5,762 bases of DNA from Candidatus Atribacteria bacterium 1244-E10-H5-B2 (GTDB lineage: Bacteria > Atribacterota > JS1 > SB-45 > 34-128): NCBI GenBank assembly GCA_003575245.1, contig NMQN01000724.1:1-5762 (forward strand), in the 5' to 3' direction. The notes beneath the pieces were generated by a model. It did not search any database and was not told the origin of the DNA. It saw only the letters and a program-made list of their open reading frames with translations. The translations under genes and the position numbers were made by a program. Below, piece after piece: positions 1 to 4,396 of the stretch; positions within the stretch are counted from its first letter, which is position 1, and every line of letters begins with the position of its first letter.

Positions 1-1
1 G

Positions 2-27
2 TGACCTTCTCCCCAAAAACTGATCCA
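2..27 (+). repeat. Left terminal inverted repeat of the IS3-type element
   Basis: This 26-bp sequence matches the reverse complement of 1255-1280 with four mismatches, in two adjacent pairs (CT/TC and GA/AG). It shares the TGACCTT, CCCCAAAAACT and TCCA blocks. It marks the outer left boundary of the element. Confidence 0.9.
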
Positions 28-49
28 GAAATAATGTTAGTCTTTTGTA

Positions 50-55
50 TATAAT
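50..55 (+). promoter_or_regulatory. Candidate -10 box for the IS3-type transposase
   Basis: A perfect TATAAT lies 29 bases upstream of the orfA start. No convincing -35 box is visible at the expected distance, where the sequence is AGAAAT. This fits the weak native promoters usual in this family. An AAAGGA ribosome site follows at about 68-73, 11 bases before the ATG. Confidence 0.45.
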
Positions 56-84
56 AAAGCTGACATAGAAAGGATCAAAAGAAG

Positions 85-351
85 ATGAAAAGCAGCAAGT
101 ATTCCGAAGAGCAGGTCGCCTTTGCCCTAAAGCAGGCGGAGACGGGAACCACTGTAAAGGAGGTCATAAGGAAGATGGGTATAACCGAGCAGACATTCTA
201 TCGGTGGAAGAAAAAATATGGTGGAATGATGCCCAGCGACTTAAGGAAGCTAAGGCAGCTTGAGGAAGAGAACCGCCAGCTAAAAAAGCTTGTGGCAGAT
301 CTTAGCCTGGACAAGCAGATGCTGCAGGATGTACTCTCAAAAAAGTTCTAA
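85..351 (+). CDS. IS3-family transposase OrfA (IS407 type)
   Basis: This 88-residue protein is the DNA-binding half of an IS3-family transposase; it recognises the terminal repeats of the element. Residues about 22-46 form a helix-turn-helix ending in the hallmark TFYRWKKKYGG. Residues about 53-81 form a leucine-zipper-like coiled coil (LRQLEEENRQLKKL), which in this family mediates dimerisation. Length and residue pattern are normal for the IS407 group, so the reading frame is intact. The last codons overlap the slippery heptamer A AAA AAG at 339-345. There the family normally shifts to the -1 frame to make the OrfAB fusion, the active enzyme. Here orfB is broken, so at most OrfA alone is made. 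In IS3 elements OrfA often acts as a repressor or inhibitor of transposition. Confidence 0.9.
   Translation: MKSSKYSEEQVAFALKQAETGTTVKEVIRKMGITEQTFYRWKKKYGGMMPSDLRKLRQLEEENRQLKKLVADLSLDKQMLQDVLSKKF
339..345 (+). promoter_or_regulatory. Programmed -1 ribosomal frameshift site (A AAA AAG)
   Basis: The heptamer is in exact register with orfA: A at 339, codon AAA at 340-342, codon AAG at 343-345, then TTC and the TAA stop. Slipping back one base opens the orfB frame (from 345), which reads VLRPAAKRKTVS before the nonsense codon at 381. This is the standard way IS3-family elements make the OrfAB transposase. The site is preserved although the downstream frame is now broken. Confidence 0.8.
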
Positions 352-1194
352 GGCCTGCAGCCAAACGTAAAACAGTAAGTTGACTGCAGGCCCATTACGA
401 TATAAGTGAAAGATGGGGATGCAGGGTGATAAGGTTTAGCAGGGCAACCCGGCGATATATAGCCAAAAGAAATAATAATATACCCTTAAGGATGCGCATA
501 TTGGATATAGCCTCTTCCAGAGTTAGATATGGATACAAGAGGATACATGTGCTATTGCTCCGTGAGGGTTGGAGAATAAACCACAAGGCAGAGTATACCG
601 CATATATTGCCAGGAAGGGCTTAATCTGCGTTACAAAGGTAGAAGAAAGAAAGTAAGTCAGACCAGGTTACCGAAAATAGATGTAACAGGGGTAAACCAG
701 TGCTGGGCCATGGGCTTTATGTCCGATGCCCTCTTTAATGGCAGGCGCTTCAGGGCGCGCTTACCATGATGGATGTATATAGCAGGGAATGTTTAAATAT
801 TTATGCAGGTAGTAGCATCACCGGAGATACAGTGGTTGATATTCTAGATAGCATAAGATGCCATAGAGGACTTCCCGAAAGGATCAGGGTGGATAACGGT
901 CCGGAGTTTGTATCAAAAGCGCTTGACAACTACAGCTATCTAAATAATATTAAACTAGAATTTTCCCGTCTGGGAAAACCGGTAGATAATGCCTTTATAG
1001 AGTCCTTTAATGGTAGTCTTAGGGATGAGTGCTTAAATACCAACTGGTTTCTCTCAATCGAGGACGCACAGAGTAAATTAGAGACGTGGAGAAGGGACTA
1101 TAACGAGTTCAGGCCCCATAGTTCACTGGATAATATGACTCCGGCTAAGTTCGCTGGTCAATTGTCCATAAAGGCAAATAAGCCGGATTACTAA
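345..1194 (+). pseudogene. IS3-family transposase OrfB, disrupted (nonsense codon, two frameshifts, lost catalytic Asp)
   Basis: This is the catalytic (DDE, rve-fold) half of the transposase, readable only by joining three frames. The -1 frame from 345 meets TGA at 381-383, where relatives have tryptophan or arginine (VS*LQAHY), then continues to INHK. An extra GC at about 588-589 moves the frame to one reading RVYRIYCQEG. A further 2-base gain inside GCGCGC at 755-760 moves it again, to one reading LTMMDVYSREC. The second catalytic Asp (DNGPEF) and the Glu (FIESFNG) are present with exactly 35 residues between them. The first Asp, normally W-x-M-D-F, is Gly (WAMGF, codon 713-715), so even a repaired frame would probably be inactive. 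Residues up to HSSLDNMTPAKFA are typical of the C-terminus, so the gene is full length but dead. Confidence 0.93.
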
Positions 1195-1273
1195 CATTTT
1201 AAGTGGACTAGTTTTTGGGGGGCCCTCGACTGGTCTGGATCCTAACTTTCAAATTGGACTAGTTTTTGGGGGA
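1185..1273 (+). repeat. Tandem, diverged duplication of the IS3 right end
   Basis: The right terminal sequence occurs twice. Copy one runs from GGATTACTAAC at 1185 through TGGACTAGTTTTTGGGG at 1204. Copy two runs from GGATCCTAAC at 1237 through TGGACTAGTTTTTGGGG at 1255. The stretch before each terminal repeat is also related (CATTTTAAG versus CTTTCAAAT), so this is more than a chance match. Only the second copy continues into the outer GAAAGGTCA that matches the left end. The bases after copy one (GGCCCTCGACTGGTCT) have no match. Confidence 0.75.
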
Positions 1274-1280
1274 AAGGTCA
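1255..1280 (+). repeat. Right terminal inverted repeat of the IS3-type element
   Basis: This repeat pairs with 2-27 across its whole length and ends in GGTCA, which makes 1280 the outer right boundary. A shorter copy of its inner part lies at 1204-1222. Confidence 0.88.
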
Positions 1281-1312
1281 AGAGGCTTCTGTTCAATGTT
1301 GGTGGCGACCTG

Positions 1313-1375
1313 TTGCGTCATAGAAAAAGGTACTCGAAAGTTAATACGTTGCTTCATAGAAAAAAGTACCTGAAA
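1313..1375 (+). repeat. Left end: two tandem subterminal repeats, period 36 bp
   Basis: The copies begin at 1313 (TTGCGTCATAGAAAAAGG, then TACTCGAAA) and at 1349 (TTGCTTCATAGAAAAAAG, then TACCTGAAA). Both are repeated in inverted orientation at the other end of the element. They are the likely transposase binding sites. Confidence 0.8.
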
Positions 1376-1424
1376 CCAATACATATTGGTAGTGATATAC
1401 AGAGAGTAAAATAGATACACTACC
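1375..1424 (-). repeat. Inverted repeats at the 3' end of the transposase gene
   Basis: Two dyads lie around the stop codon of the - strand gene. GGTAGTG at 1388-1394 pairs with CACTACC at 1418-1424, and ACCAAT at 1375-1380 pairs with ATTGGT at 1385-1390 around a 4-base loop. No T-run follows on the - strand, so a standard intrinsic terminator is not supported. They may simply fold the end of the transcript. Confidence 0.4.
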
Positions 1425-2682
1425 CAGTGACATATCCGTAAGCCTCCGCATTTATTGCAGCTTCCTTTCTTACATTGTTTTTTAATACATTTAGCTTAAG
1501 CAGCTTCTCCTGCAATCCTGCTATGTTTTTCTTAAGCTTAACAGGATTTAAACTGTCATACTCCCGCTCAAGTCCTGCCTTTATTTTATCATCAATATGC
1601 TCTGACTCAAGCACCCTTCTAAATGGGGTCCTTGCCTTATCATACTTTTTTGTAACTTTACTTCCAATCCTTTTCTTTGAGGCAAGTTTTGTAACCGGGA
1701 TAAAAAAGTTATTATATCTTCCGAGATAAAGGTAAAGCTCATTTAAAAGGCAAAGCTCCTCTTCAGTATCATGTCTTAAATATCCCACAGCTCTTCTTAC
1801 AACCGAGTAATTCTTCTGCTCCACAAAACATGAATCATTCTTTCTGTATGGTCTTGATCTTGTAAAGTTAATTTTATTCTTAACACAATACCGGATCAGG
1901 ATACTATTAATAAATTCTGCTCCATTATCAGAATCAATTCCAGCTATTTCAAATGGAAACCTGGCCGAAACTATCTTAATTGCTCTAAATACATGCTTCT
2001 GTGCCTTGTTCTTGCATGCTGCAGTCTCGTCCCAGCATGTAGCTATATCAACGAAATTTAGGCTCTGAGCGTAGTCTCCGGAGACGTCTCCGCCATCATG
2101 GCCCACAAGGTCCACTTCTGTAAAGCCGGGTCTCTTATCGTCCCAGTCTGCAAATGTCCTTATTGGGATCTGGTTTTTAAGAAGTGTTCCGGGCTTTGTG
2201 CCTGACCTACCCTTTCCCAGCCTTGCCTTATCCCTTTCAGGTCTTAGCAGCCTGTCGATTGTGGAAGGTGATATCTTAACTAGCTTTTCTCTTACCTCGT
2301 CCGTTAGATCTATCTCCTTATGCTTTTCAAGTTTTTCTACAGCTTCGGCCATAAATGGAGCAAGCCTCTTTGAGCAGATAAAGTCAAATACTACCCAGAT
2401 CTTCCTTAGGGCCAAAAATACATCATATGTATATATTCTGGGCTTTCTGTATTTTTTCTTCTTTCTTTTACCAATAACATATTTTATCTTCTTACCGCCC
2501 ATCCTGGTGTATCCTATAACTTTTCCTACCTTTAGCCGGAGTATTCTTGCTGCATAATTTCGGTTATAGCCGGTATTGGAAGTAAATTCATCCAGGATCC
2601 CCGCCTTAGCCTTTTTACTGGCTTTATTATATCTATTCTGAATTTCTGCTGTTAATGCTTTTTTCTCTCTCATAGTCAACAT
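1420..2682 (-). CDS. DDE (rve/integrase-core) transposase, 420 aa
   Basis: This is the transposase of the second insertion sequence; it cuts and joins the element ends. The N-terminus (about residues 8-50) is helical with a helix-turn-helix-like stretch (TSNTGYNRNYAARILR). A lysine- and arginine-rich segment (about 64-82) follows, then a second helical domain (KISPSTIDRLL, about 136-146). The catalytic core spans about 186-300. Its Asp191 is in FTEVDLVGHDGG, Asp252 in IDSDNGAEF and Glu288 in CFVEQKN, with exactly 35 residues between the last two (DD35E). The C-terminus is a charged helical tail. The reading frame is complete and all three acidic residues are present, so it could be active. 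A GGAGG site lies 9 bases before the chosen ATG at 2682; the ATG at 2673 is an alternative. The gene points away from the AT-rich replicon. Confidence 0.9.
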   Translation of the reverse strand: MLTMREKKALTAEIQNRYNKASKKAKAGILDEFTSNTGYNRNYAARILRLKVGKVIGYTRMGGKKIKYVIGKRKKKKYRKPRIYTYDVFLALRKIWVVFDFICSKRLAPFMAEAVEKLEKHKEIDLTDEVREKLVKISPSTIDRLLRPERDKARLGKGRSGTKPGTLLKNQIPIRTFADWDDKRPGFTEVDLVGHDGGDVSGDYAQSLNFVDIATCWDETAACKNKAQKHVFRAIKIVSARFPFEIAGIDSDNGAEFINSILIRYCVKNKINFTRSRPYRKNDSCFVEQKNYSVVRRAVGYLRHDTEEELCLLNELYLYLGRYNNFFIPVTKLASKKRIGSKVTKKYDKARTPFRRVLESEHIDDKIKAGLEREYDSLNPVKLKKNIAGLQEKLLKLNVLKNNVRKEAAINAEAYGYVTG

Positions 2683-2703
2683 TGCCTCTTTCCTCCTCTA
2701 TGT

Positions 2704-2758
2704 AAAAGAAGTTATTTCTTCTTCTAGGATACATGAGGTTTTTAGTTATTTACTAAAA
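2704..2758 (-). repeat. Two hairpins in the transposase 5' region
   Basis: AAGAAG at 2706-2711 pairs with CTTCTT at 2718-2723 around 6 bases, just upstream of the - strand ribosome site. TTTTAGT at 2740-2746 pairs with ACTAAAA at 2752-2758 around 5 bases. Insertion sequences often place structure here to limit translation driven by outside promoters. That role is inference; only the dyads are seen. Confidence 0.4.
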
Positions 2759-2760
2759 TA

Positions 2761-2822
2761 TTTCGAGTACTTTTTTTATATGAGGCAACGATACCGTTTG
2801 GAGTACTTTTTAAATAAAGCAA
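2761..2822 (-). repeat. Right end: two tandem subterminal repeats, period 34 bp
   Basis: Read on the - strand, the outer copy (2822 to 2797) starts TTGCTTTATTTAAAAAGTAC and the inner copy (2788 to 2761) starts TTGCCTCATATAAAAAAAGT. They mirror the two copies at 1313-1375, so the element has four related sites in total. Confidence 0.8.
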
Positions 2823-2831
2823 TTCGAGGAC

Positions 2832-2861
2832 TTGACAAAATATGCACAAATGGTTTAAAAT
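2832..2861 (+). promoter_or_regulatory. Candidate promoter P1
   Basis: A perfect TTGACA (2832-2837) is followed 18 bases later by TAAAAT (2856-2861). It begins only 8 bases outside the end of the second insertion sequence. Any transcript would start near 2868 and meet the terminator at 2906-2934, giving an RNA of about 67 nt unless it reads through. Confidence 0.5.
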
Positions 2862-2905
2862 TTTTATAATAGGTGAGAGCAGTCAAAAGATATAAAATTT
2901 TATAC

Positions 2906-2934
2906 AAGACTTCAAGAAATTGGGGTCTTTTTTT
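2906..2934 (+). terminator. Rho-independent terminator T1 with GAAA tetraloop
   Basis: A ten-pair stem, AAGACTTCAA (2906-2915) with TTGGGGTCTT (2920-2929), includes two G-U pairs and closes on the loop GAAA (2916-2919). A T-run continues to 2934. No gene ends just before it, so it ends either a short RNA from P1 or transcription coming from the left. Confidence 0.75.
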
Positions 2935-3011
2935 ATGCCCTAATGCATAATTGCTATTTTATTTTGTCAATAATATTAATAACCATTTAAAGCCATAGTA
3001 CTTGACAAATA

Positions 3012-3040
3012 TTGACAATTTAGAAAAAAGGACGTAGACT
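3012..3040 (+). promoter_or_regulatory. Candidate promoter P2
   Basis: TTGACA (3012-3017) and TAGACT (3035-3040) are 17 bases apart. A second TTGACA lies ten bases upstream at 3002-3007. The -10 match is only moderate. The expected start, about 3047, coincides with the dyad at 3047-3066. Confidence 0.4.
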
Positions 3041-3046
3041 CCATTA

Positions 3047-3066
3047 TAGTGCTATATTATGCACTA
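3047..3066 (+). promoter_or_regulatory. Possible operator: TAGTGC-N8-GCACTA dyad
   Basis: Six-base arms, TAGTGC (3047-3052) and GCACTA (3061-3066), flank an AT-only spacer, TATATTAT. The dyad sits at the expected start of transcription from P2 and upstream of an RHH gene. RHH repressors commonly bind short dyads of this size in their own control regions, so autoregulation is a reasonable guess. Confidence 0.4.
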
Positions 3067-3165
3067 AATAAAAAATTTTTTAATGAAGTAGTTATAAAAT
3101 AACTTATTAATCGTGTATAATTAATATAGGAAACAAAAAAGGAAATTAAAAATTAATATCTTATG

Positions 3166-3189
3166 AGCTCGAGAAATCGGGCTTTTTTT
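3166..3189 (+). terminator. Rho-independent terminator T2 with GAAA tetraloop
   Basis: Stem AGCTCGA (3166-3172) pairs with TCGGGCT (3177-3183), including one G-U pair, around the loop GAAA (3173-3176). A run of seven T (3183-3189) follows. It would stop transcripts from P2 just before promoter P3 and the first RHH gene. Confidence 0.75.
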
Positions 3190-3191
3190 AT

Positions 3192-3221
3192 TTGACTAAT
3201 CAAAATTTAATCACTTATAAA
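3192..3221 (+). promoter_or_regulatory. Candidate promoter P3 for the RHH gene cluster
   Basis: TTGACT (3192-3197) and TATAAA (3216-3221) are 18 bases apart, each one base from consensus. They predict a start near 3228 and a leader of about 27 nt before the first RHH gene. An inverted pair, ACTAAT (3195-3200) and ATTAGT (3227-3232), brackets the promoter and could be a regulator site. The -35 box directly follows the T-run of T2. Confidence 0.5.
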
Positions 3222-3254
3222 AATCAATTAGTAAATTATAAAGAAAGGTTAATT

Positions 3255-3431
3255 ATGGCAATGGAAAAGGAGCAACTGACACTATACCTAGACCCAGGAG
3301 TTAAGGAAGCCCTGGATACTTATTGTTATATGGCCAAAAGAAATCGAACCCGCGTGATGAATGAAGCTATTGAAGACTATGTAACCGGACATTTAAAAAA
3401 TGAATGCGAAAAAGAAGGCTTAATTAAATGA
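3255..3431 (+). CDS. Ribbon-helix-helix (CopG/Arc-type) DNA-binding protein, 58 aa
   Basis: A small dimeric DNA-binding protein is likely. The chain shows the RHH order: a strand at residues 6-12 (EQLTLYL), helix A at about 15-29 (VKEALDTYCYMAKRN), a turn, then helix B at about 32-48 (TRVMNEAIEDYVTGHLK). Such proteins usually repress their own operon or control plasmid copy number or partition. The ATG at 3255 is chosen because AAAGAAAGG lies 6 bases upstream. An in-frame TTG at 3192 would add 21 residues with no RHH content, has no ribosome site, and overlaps the -35 box of P3. The gene is the first of three small + strand genes. The fold assignment is good; the exact role is not visible. 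Confidence 0.8.
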   Translation: MAMEKEQLTLYLDPGVKEALDTYCYMAKRNRTRVMNEAIEDYVTGHLKNECEKEGLIK

Positions 3432-3443
3432 TGAGCAATAAAA

Positions 3444-3451
3444 AAAGGAGG
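3444..3451 (+). promoter_or_regulatory. Orphan strong ribosome-binding site (AAAGGAGG)
   Basis: This near-perfect site is followed by CAAAATTCAATAAG with no ATG, GTG or TTG start at a usable distance. The same AGGAGGCAAAA stands directly before the ATG at 3874. It may be a remnant of a lost start codon. It also lies inside a tiny 14-codon frame (3428-3472) that overlaps the RHH stop as ATGA. Confidence 0.45.
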
Positions 3452-3515
3452 CAAAATTCAATAAGATATTAAAAAACAGGATCAATAATTTAAAAAAATT
3501 AATTAAGGGAAAAAA

Positions 3516-3863
3516 ATGGAAAAAGAAATAACTACATCAAAAATACCGATAATGGAATCGAATCGTGAAATGAGTTTTGATCAGGATACAATAGAGAAGT
3601 TAAAATACCTGACTAAAGTTAAAAATGAAGGCAGTATTACTGATATTTGCAATAAAGCTCTGACAGAATTTTTAAAAGTGAAATTTGAAGAGTTAAACCT
3701 TGAGCATTTTACCAATCCTGTTTACGAACAAAAAATAATTGCAAATAAAGCTTGGCTTGAAGAAGATGCTATGAAAAGAGATGAGGCTCAACTCTTAAAT
3801 CTTGCTAAGGCTCGAATAATTGAAAAGGAAATTAAAAGGATTAAAGCTAGGGAGGCAAAATAA
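3516..3863 (+). CDS. Small protein with probable RHH-like N-terminal half, 115 aa
   Basis: I do not recognise the family. Residues about 18-57 (EMSFDQDTIEKLKYLTKVKN, then ITDICNKALTEFLKVKF) follow the strand-helix-turn-helix pattern of RHH proteins and align loosely with the 58-residue protein before it. Residues about 70-115 are a charged, probably coiled helix ending in a basic stretch (EKEIKRIKAREAK). An AAGGG site lies 6 bases before the ATG. The gene stop (TAA, 3861-3863) is part of the ribosome site of the next gene, so the two are probably translationally coupled. A DNA-binding or partition-accessory role is inference from fold pattern and location. Confidence 0.62.
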   Translation: MEKEITTSKIPIMESNREMSFDQDTIEKLKYLTKVKNEGSITDICNKALTEFLKVKFEELNLEHFTNPVYEQKIIANKAWLEEDAMKRDEAQLLNLAKARIIEKEIKRIKAREAK

Positions 3864-3873
3864 GGAGGCAAAA
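3851..3873 (+). repeat. Duplicated ribosome-binding sequence GGAGGCAAAA
   Basis: GGAGGCAAAA occurs twice in tandem, at 3851-3860 and 3865-3873 (the last A shared with the ATG). The first copy lies in the end of the 115-residue gene and encodes part of REAK; the second is the working site before the ATG at 3874. A third copy is the orphan site at 3447-3456. Confidence 0.6.
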
Positions 3874-4161
3874 ATGGCACTAAATCCACAAATTATATTT
3901 ATAAAAGACCCCACTTTTAAAAATAAAGTAGTTAATCCTACTTTCAGCATACATATTGATACATATCAACGGCAGGATTTAATATGTTACTGTACCAAGT
4001 TATATTATGATCAGAATATTCCCATAGACTATAGCAAGCAAATAAAAATTGCCCTGAACGAATATTTGAAAAATCATATAAAAGAAGAGGATCTTAAAAA
4101 GATTGAAAGCATTAAAAAAGAAGAAATCCGAATAATTGAAGCTGATAGAAAATCAAAATAA
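3874..4161 (+). CDS. Small protein, possible third RHH-like member, 95 aa
   Basis: I do not recognise the family. Residues 23-29 (TFSIHID) could be the RHH strand, followed by a helix (YQRQDLICYCTKLYYD) and a second one (YSKQIKIALNEYLKNHIKEE). The second helix resembles helix B of the 58-residue protein (NEAIEDYVTGHLKNE). A longer connector (QNIPID) separates the helices. The C-terminus is highly charged and helical. The ATG at 3874 has AAGGAGG five bases upstream. An in-frame start at 3820 would run inside the previous gene and has no such site. The tight spacing (10 bases after the previous stop) indicates one operon. The RHH assignment is tentative. Confidence 0.65.
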   Translation: MALNPQIIFIKDPTFKNKVVNPTFSIHIDTYQRQDLICYCTKLYYDQNIPIDYSKQIKIALNEYLKNHIKEEDLKKIESIKKEEIRIIEADRKSK

Positions 4162-4233
4162 CAGGTTATCCTGGTGGCAAAGATTATTTAGAAAATCAAA
4201 GACTTAAATAAGAATTTAAAGAATTTAAAAAAG

Positions 4234-4242
4234 TGTTATAAT
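4234..4242 (+). promoter_or_regulatory. Extended -10 box (TGTTATAAT)
   Basis: A perfect TATAAT with the upstream TG lies immediately before the hairpin at 4245-4275. No good -35 box is present, but extended -10 promoters do not need one. A transcript would begin inside the hairpin. In such AT-rich DNA it could be chance. Confidence 0.3.
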
Positions 4243-4244
4243 CA

Positions 4245-4275
4245 AAAAAGGCCTTGAATTAGAAGACCTTTTTAA
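4245..4275 (+). terminator. Rho-independent terminator after the small-gene operon
   Basis: AAAAAGGCCTT pairs with AAGACCTTTTT around the loop GAATTAG, with one C-A mismatch, and ends in a T-run. It lies about 85 bases after the 95-residue gene and separates that operon from the replication gene. The A-run before the stem means it could also act weakly in the reverse direction. Confidence 0.65.
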
Positions 4276-4293
4276 TAACTGAATATTAAGTTT

Positions 4294-4316
4294 TTTAAAA
4301 GTGTCCAGCTTTTAAA
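4294..4316 (+). repeat. 8-bp inverted repeat upstream of rep
   Basis: TTTAAAAG (4294-4301) and CTTTTAAA (4309-4316) are perfect arms around TGTCCAG. The dyad lies between the terminator and the rep promoter region and could be an operator or an RNA hairpin. Confidence 0.4.
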
Positions 4317-4327
4317 CAGGGGAACTC

Positions 4328-4357
4328 TTGTATAAAAATTCACGCTGTTTGTATAAG
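4328..4357 (+). promoter_or_regulatory. Candidate rep promoter with a 21-bp direct repeat
   Basis: TTGTATAA occurs at 4328-4335 and again at 4349-4356, two helical turns apart. TTGTAT (4328-4333) and TATAAG (4352-4357) can also be read as a promoter with an 18-base spacer. The repeat could be a pair of regulator sites over the promoter. Two copies are too few to call iterons. Confidence 0.35.
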
Positions 4358-4396
4358 AATATCCTATAAAAAGAAAAAAGTAAAGAGAGAGTAAAA

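Larger units (their letters stand above)
2..1280 (+). mobile_element. IS3-family (IS407-type) insertion sequence, inactivated
   Basis: The element is bounded by imperfect inverted repeats of 26 bp. The left one (2-27) begins TGACCTTCTCCCC and the right one (1255-1280) is its reverse complement at about 22 of 26 positions, ending GGGGGAAAGGTCA. The termini are TGA and TCA as is usual in this family. Between them lie orfA (85-351), a -1 frameshift site (339-345) and a broken orfB (345-1194), the standard IS3-family layout. The orfA and orfB residues resemble the IS407 group. Only one base lies left of the element in the window, so a target duplication cannot be checked. The product is non-functional because orfB is broken. 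The right terminal repeat is present twice. Confidence 0.92.
1311..2824 (-). mobile_element. Second insertion sequence with one long DDE transposase, apparently intact
   Basis: A single 420-codon transposase gene on the - strand lies between two complex inverted ends. The left end (1311-1375) and the reverse complement of the right end (2761-2824) align over about 65 bp with a few mismatches. Both contain two tandem copies of a TTGC..TCATA.AAAAAGTACTCGAAA motif. I see no similarity beyond 1311 or 2824, which sets the boundaries to within a few bases. No direct repeat flanks the element: the left flank is GTTCAATGTTGGTGGCGACC and the right flank is CGAGGACTTGACAAAATAT. Size (about 1.5 kb) and protein type fit the mixed group of rve-domain elements once filed under ISNCY. 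I cannot assign the exact family from sequence alone. Confidence 0.82.
2825..3254 (+). other. AT-rich non-coding leader of the replicon
   Basis: No gene is supported in these 430 bases. They hold three promoter-like pairs (2832-2861, 3012-3040, 3192-3221), two strong terminators (2906-2934, 3166-3189), a perfect 14-bp palindrome TATAAAATTTTATA at 2891-2904, and a spaced dyad at 3047-3066. The motif TTGTCAATA at 2964-2972 is inverted at 3010-3018 as TATTGACAA. All promoter and terminator signals face the small-gene cluster that follows. Confidence 0.6.

Noticed and set aside
381..383. TGA read as tryptophan (alternative genetic code)
   Set aside because: Tryptophan would fit the family here, but the same gene has two frameshifts and a lost catalytic residue. 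Decay explains it better.
395..586. A 63-codon - strand frame opposite orfB
   Set aside because: It is antisense to clear transposase sequence and has no recognisable protein features.
2198..2557. A 119-codon + strand frame opposite the DDE transposase
   Set aside because: It is a shadow of the intact transposase on the other strand. The serine-, phenylalanine- and leucine-rich product is what antisense frames give.
1..2824. The two insertion sequences as one composite transposon
   Set aside because: Their ends and transposases are unrelated, and no cargo lies between them, only about 30 bases.
2865..2870. TATAAT as the -10 box for the TTGACA at 2832
   Set aside because: The spacing is 27 bases. 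TAAAAT at 2856-2861, with 18 bases, fits better.
3163..3195. A 10-codon leader peptide (MSSRNRAFFI) over terminator T2
   Set aside because: No ribosome site is at a usable distance, and the codons simply follow the hairpin and T-run. I see no attenuation-type residue run.
3192..3254. A TTG start at 3192 that would extend the 58-residue RHH protein by 21 residues
   Set aside because: It has no ribosome site, overlaps the -35 box of P3 and directly follows a terminator. The ATG at 3255 has a good site and begins the RHH fold.
3820..3873. An earlier in-frame start for the 95-residue protein
   Set aside because: It lies inside the preceding gene without a ribosome site, whereas ATG 3874 has AAGGAGG five bases upstream.
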